Shown piece by piece: positions 63,780-64,000 of a DNA stretch of 64,000 nucleotides (the stretch's first letter is position 1; the number at the start of each line of letters is the position of its first letter). This stretch comes from Clostridium acetobutylicum ATCC 824 (lineage in GTDB: Bacteria > Bacillota > Clostridia > Clostridiales > Clostridiaceae), in the NCBI RefSeq assembly GCF_000008765.1, contig NC_003030.1, positions 3,630,001 through 3,694,000 on the forward strand. The letters run 5' to 3'. Made by a program: the position numbers and the translations under genes. The notes beneath the pieces were generated by a model. The model was not told where the DNA came from, searched no databases, and saw nothing but the letters and a program-made list of their open reading frames with translations.

Positions 63780-64000
63780 CTATTCTAATTCATTTGTATT
63801 CTCTTTCATCCAAGAAACAATATCATCAATAGCTTTATCAGGATTGCAATAATATCTTCTATCACAAATTTCAAAAGAAACATTCCCTGTATAACCTCTT
63901 TTTTTGAGTGCGCTATAATATTCTTTCATTGGAAAATCTCCATCTCCTGGTACTGTATGCCCTCTATCGTTAAAATGAATATGCTGAATTTTTTCGCCAA
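63780..64000 (-). CDS. Sugar phosphate isomerase/epimerase (FrlC-like), 3' end only
   Basis: The frame enters from the right edge and stops at TAG (63780-63782). It encodes 73 residues of an AP-endonuclease-family TIM barrel: GEKIQHIHFNDRGHTVPGDG, then EYYSALKKRGYTGNVSFEIC. This is the metal-binding C-terminal end of sugar epimerases such as fructoselysine 3-epimerase. It is upstream of, and same-strand with, the frlD-like kinase, indicating an operon that extends beyond the window. Confidence 0.8.
   Translation of the reverse strand, partial: GEKIQHIHFNDRGHTVPGDGDFPMKEYYSALKKRGYTGNVSFEICDRRYYCNPDKAIDDIVSWMKENTNELE

Noticed and set aside
1-64000. tRNA, rRNA, CRISPR array or toxin-antitoxin pair
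   Set aside because: No cloverleaf, rRNA core, regularly spaced repeat array or convincing two-gene toxin-antitoxin arrangement was seen on either strand by eye.

Overview
The window is about 64 kb of AT-rich chromosomal DNA from a Gram-positive, Clostridium-type bacterium. PolC-type replicative polymerase, strong AGGAGG-type ribosome binding sites, dense U-tailed hairpin terminators, a dockerin-bearing family 5 endoglucanase, a DUF2935 protein and many single-gene regulator/efflux pairs fit a solventogenic, cellulosome-related Clostridium such as C. acetobutylicum or a close relative. The species is inference. No tRNA, rRNA, CRISPR array, transposase, integrase or plasmid replication gene is visible.

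Layout. 1-9 kb: end of an ArAE/FUSC-like membrane protein, a small unknown gene, a SNF2/SWIM helicase and polC. 9-15 kb: a MerR regulator facing a MATE exporter, a phzF-GNAT pair, a DsbA-like (FrnE) protein, and an SGNH hydrolase followed by a TPR protein. 15-20 kb: a DUF2935 protein and a two-gene xyloside module (GPH symporter plus GH43 xylosidase). 19-23 kb: a lysine-riboswitch-controlled permease, a tRNA-dihydrouridine synthase, and a bioY-DUF1284 operon behind a textbook BirA box. 23-31 kb: the most unusual region, a chromosomal TubZ-like cytomotive GTPase. It faces a MerR-like coiled-coil protein of TubY type and is followed by a membrane-anchored protein and a 909-residue coiled-coil protein with an internal duplication. 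31-37 kb: an SDR enzyme, a frameshifted DUF362 ferredoxin, an isochorismatase-family hydrolase with a facing LysR regulator, a double VOC-fold protein and a short UvrC-like nuclease. 37-43 kb: a dockerin GH5 endoglucanase with two nearly identical N-terminal modules, GMP reductase and an XRE-TPR regulator. 43-62 kb: a regulator-rich stress and drug-response region with TetR/MFS twice, MerR-TipAS, an MCP, remnants of a Bce-type peptide-resistance module, a MarR/SDR divergon and three HxlR/flavodoxin loci, one of them broken. GyrI-like, PNPOx, radical SAM and WYL genes are interleaved. 62-64 kb: a cupin, a fructoselysine-kinase-like PfkB protein and the end of a sugar epimerase.

Working together. 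Several loci show a complete cis-regulatory logic: a lysine riboswitch with terminator before the permease (which appears to use an AUA start), a BirA operator just downstream of the bioY promoter, paired TetR operators around the -10 of an MFS promoter, and two MarR-type operators covering back-to-back promoters. The TubZ region is the best candidate for an undescribed system. It has the GTPase and a TubY-like adaptor, but no TubR, no replication gene and no phage genes nearby. It is accompanied by AT-rich direct repeats and by large coiled-coil and membrane partners.
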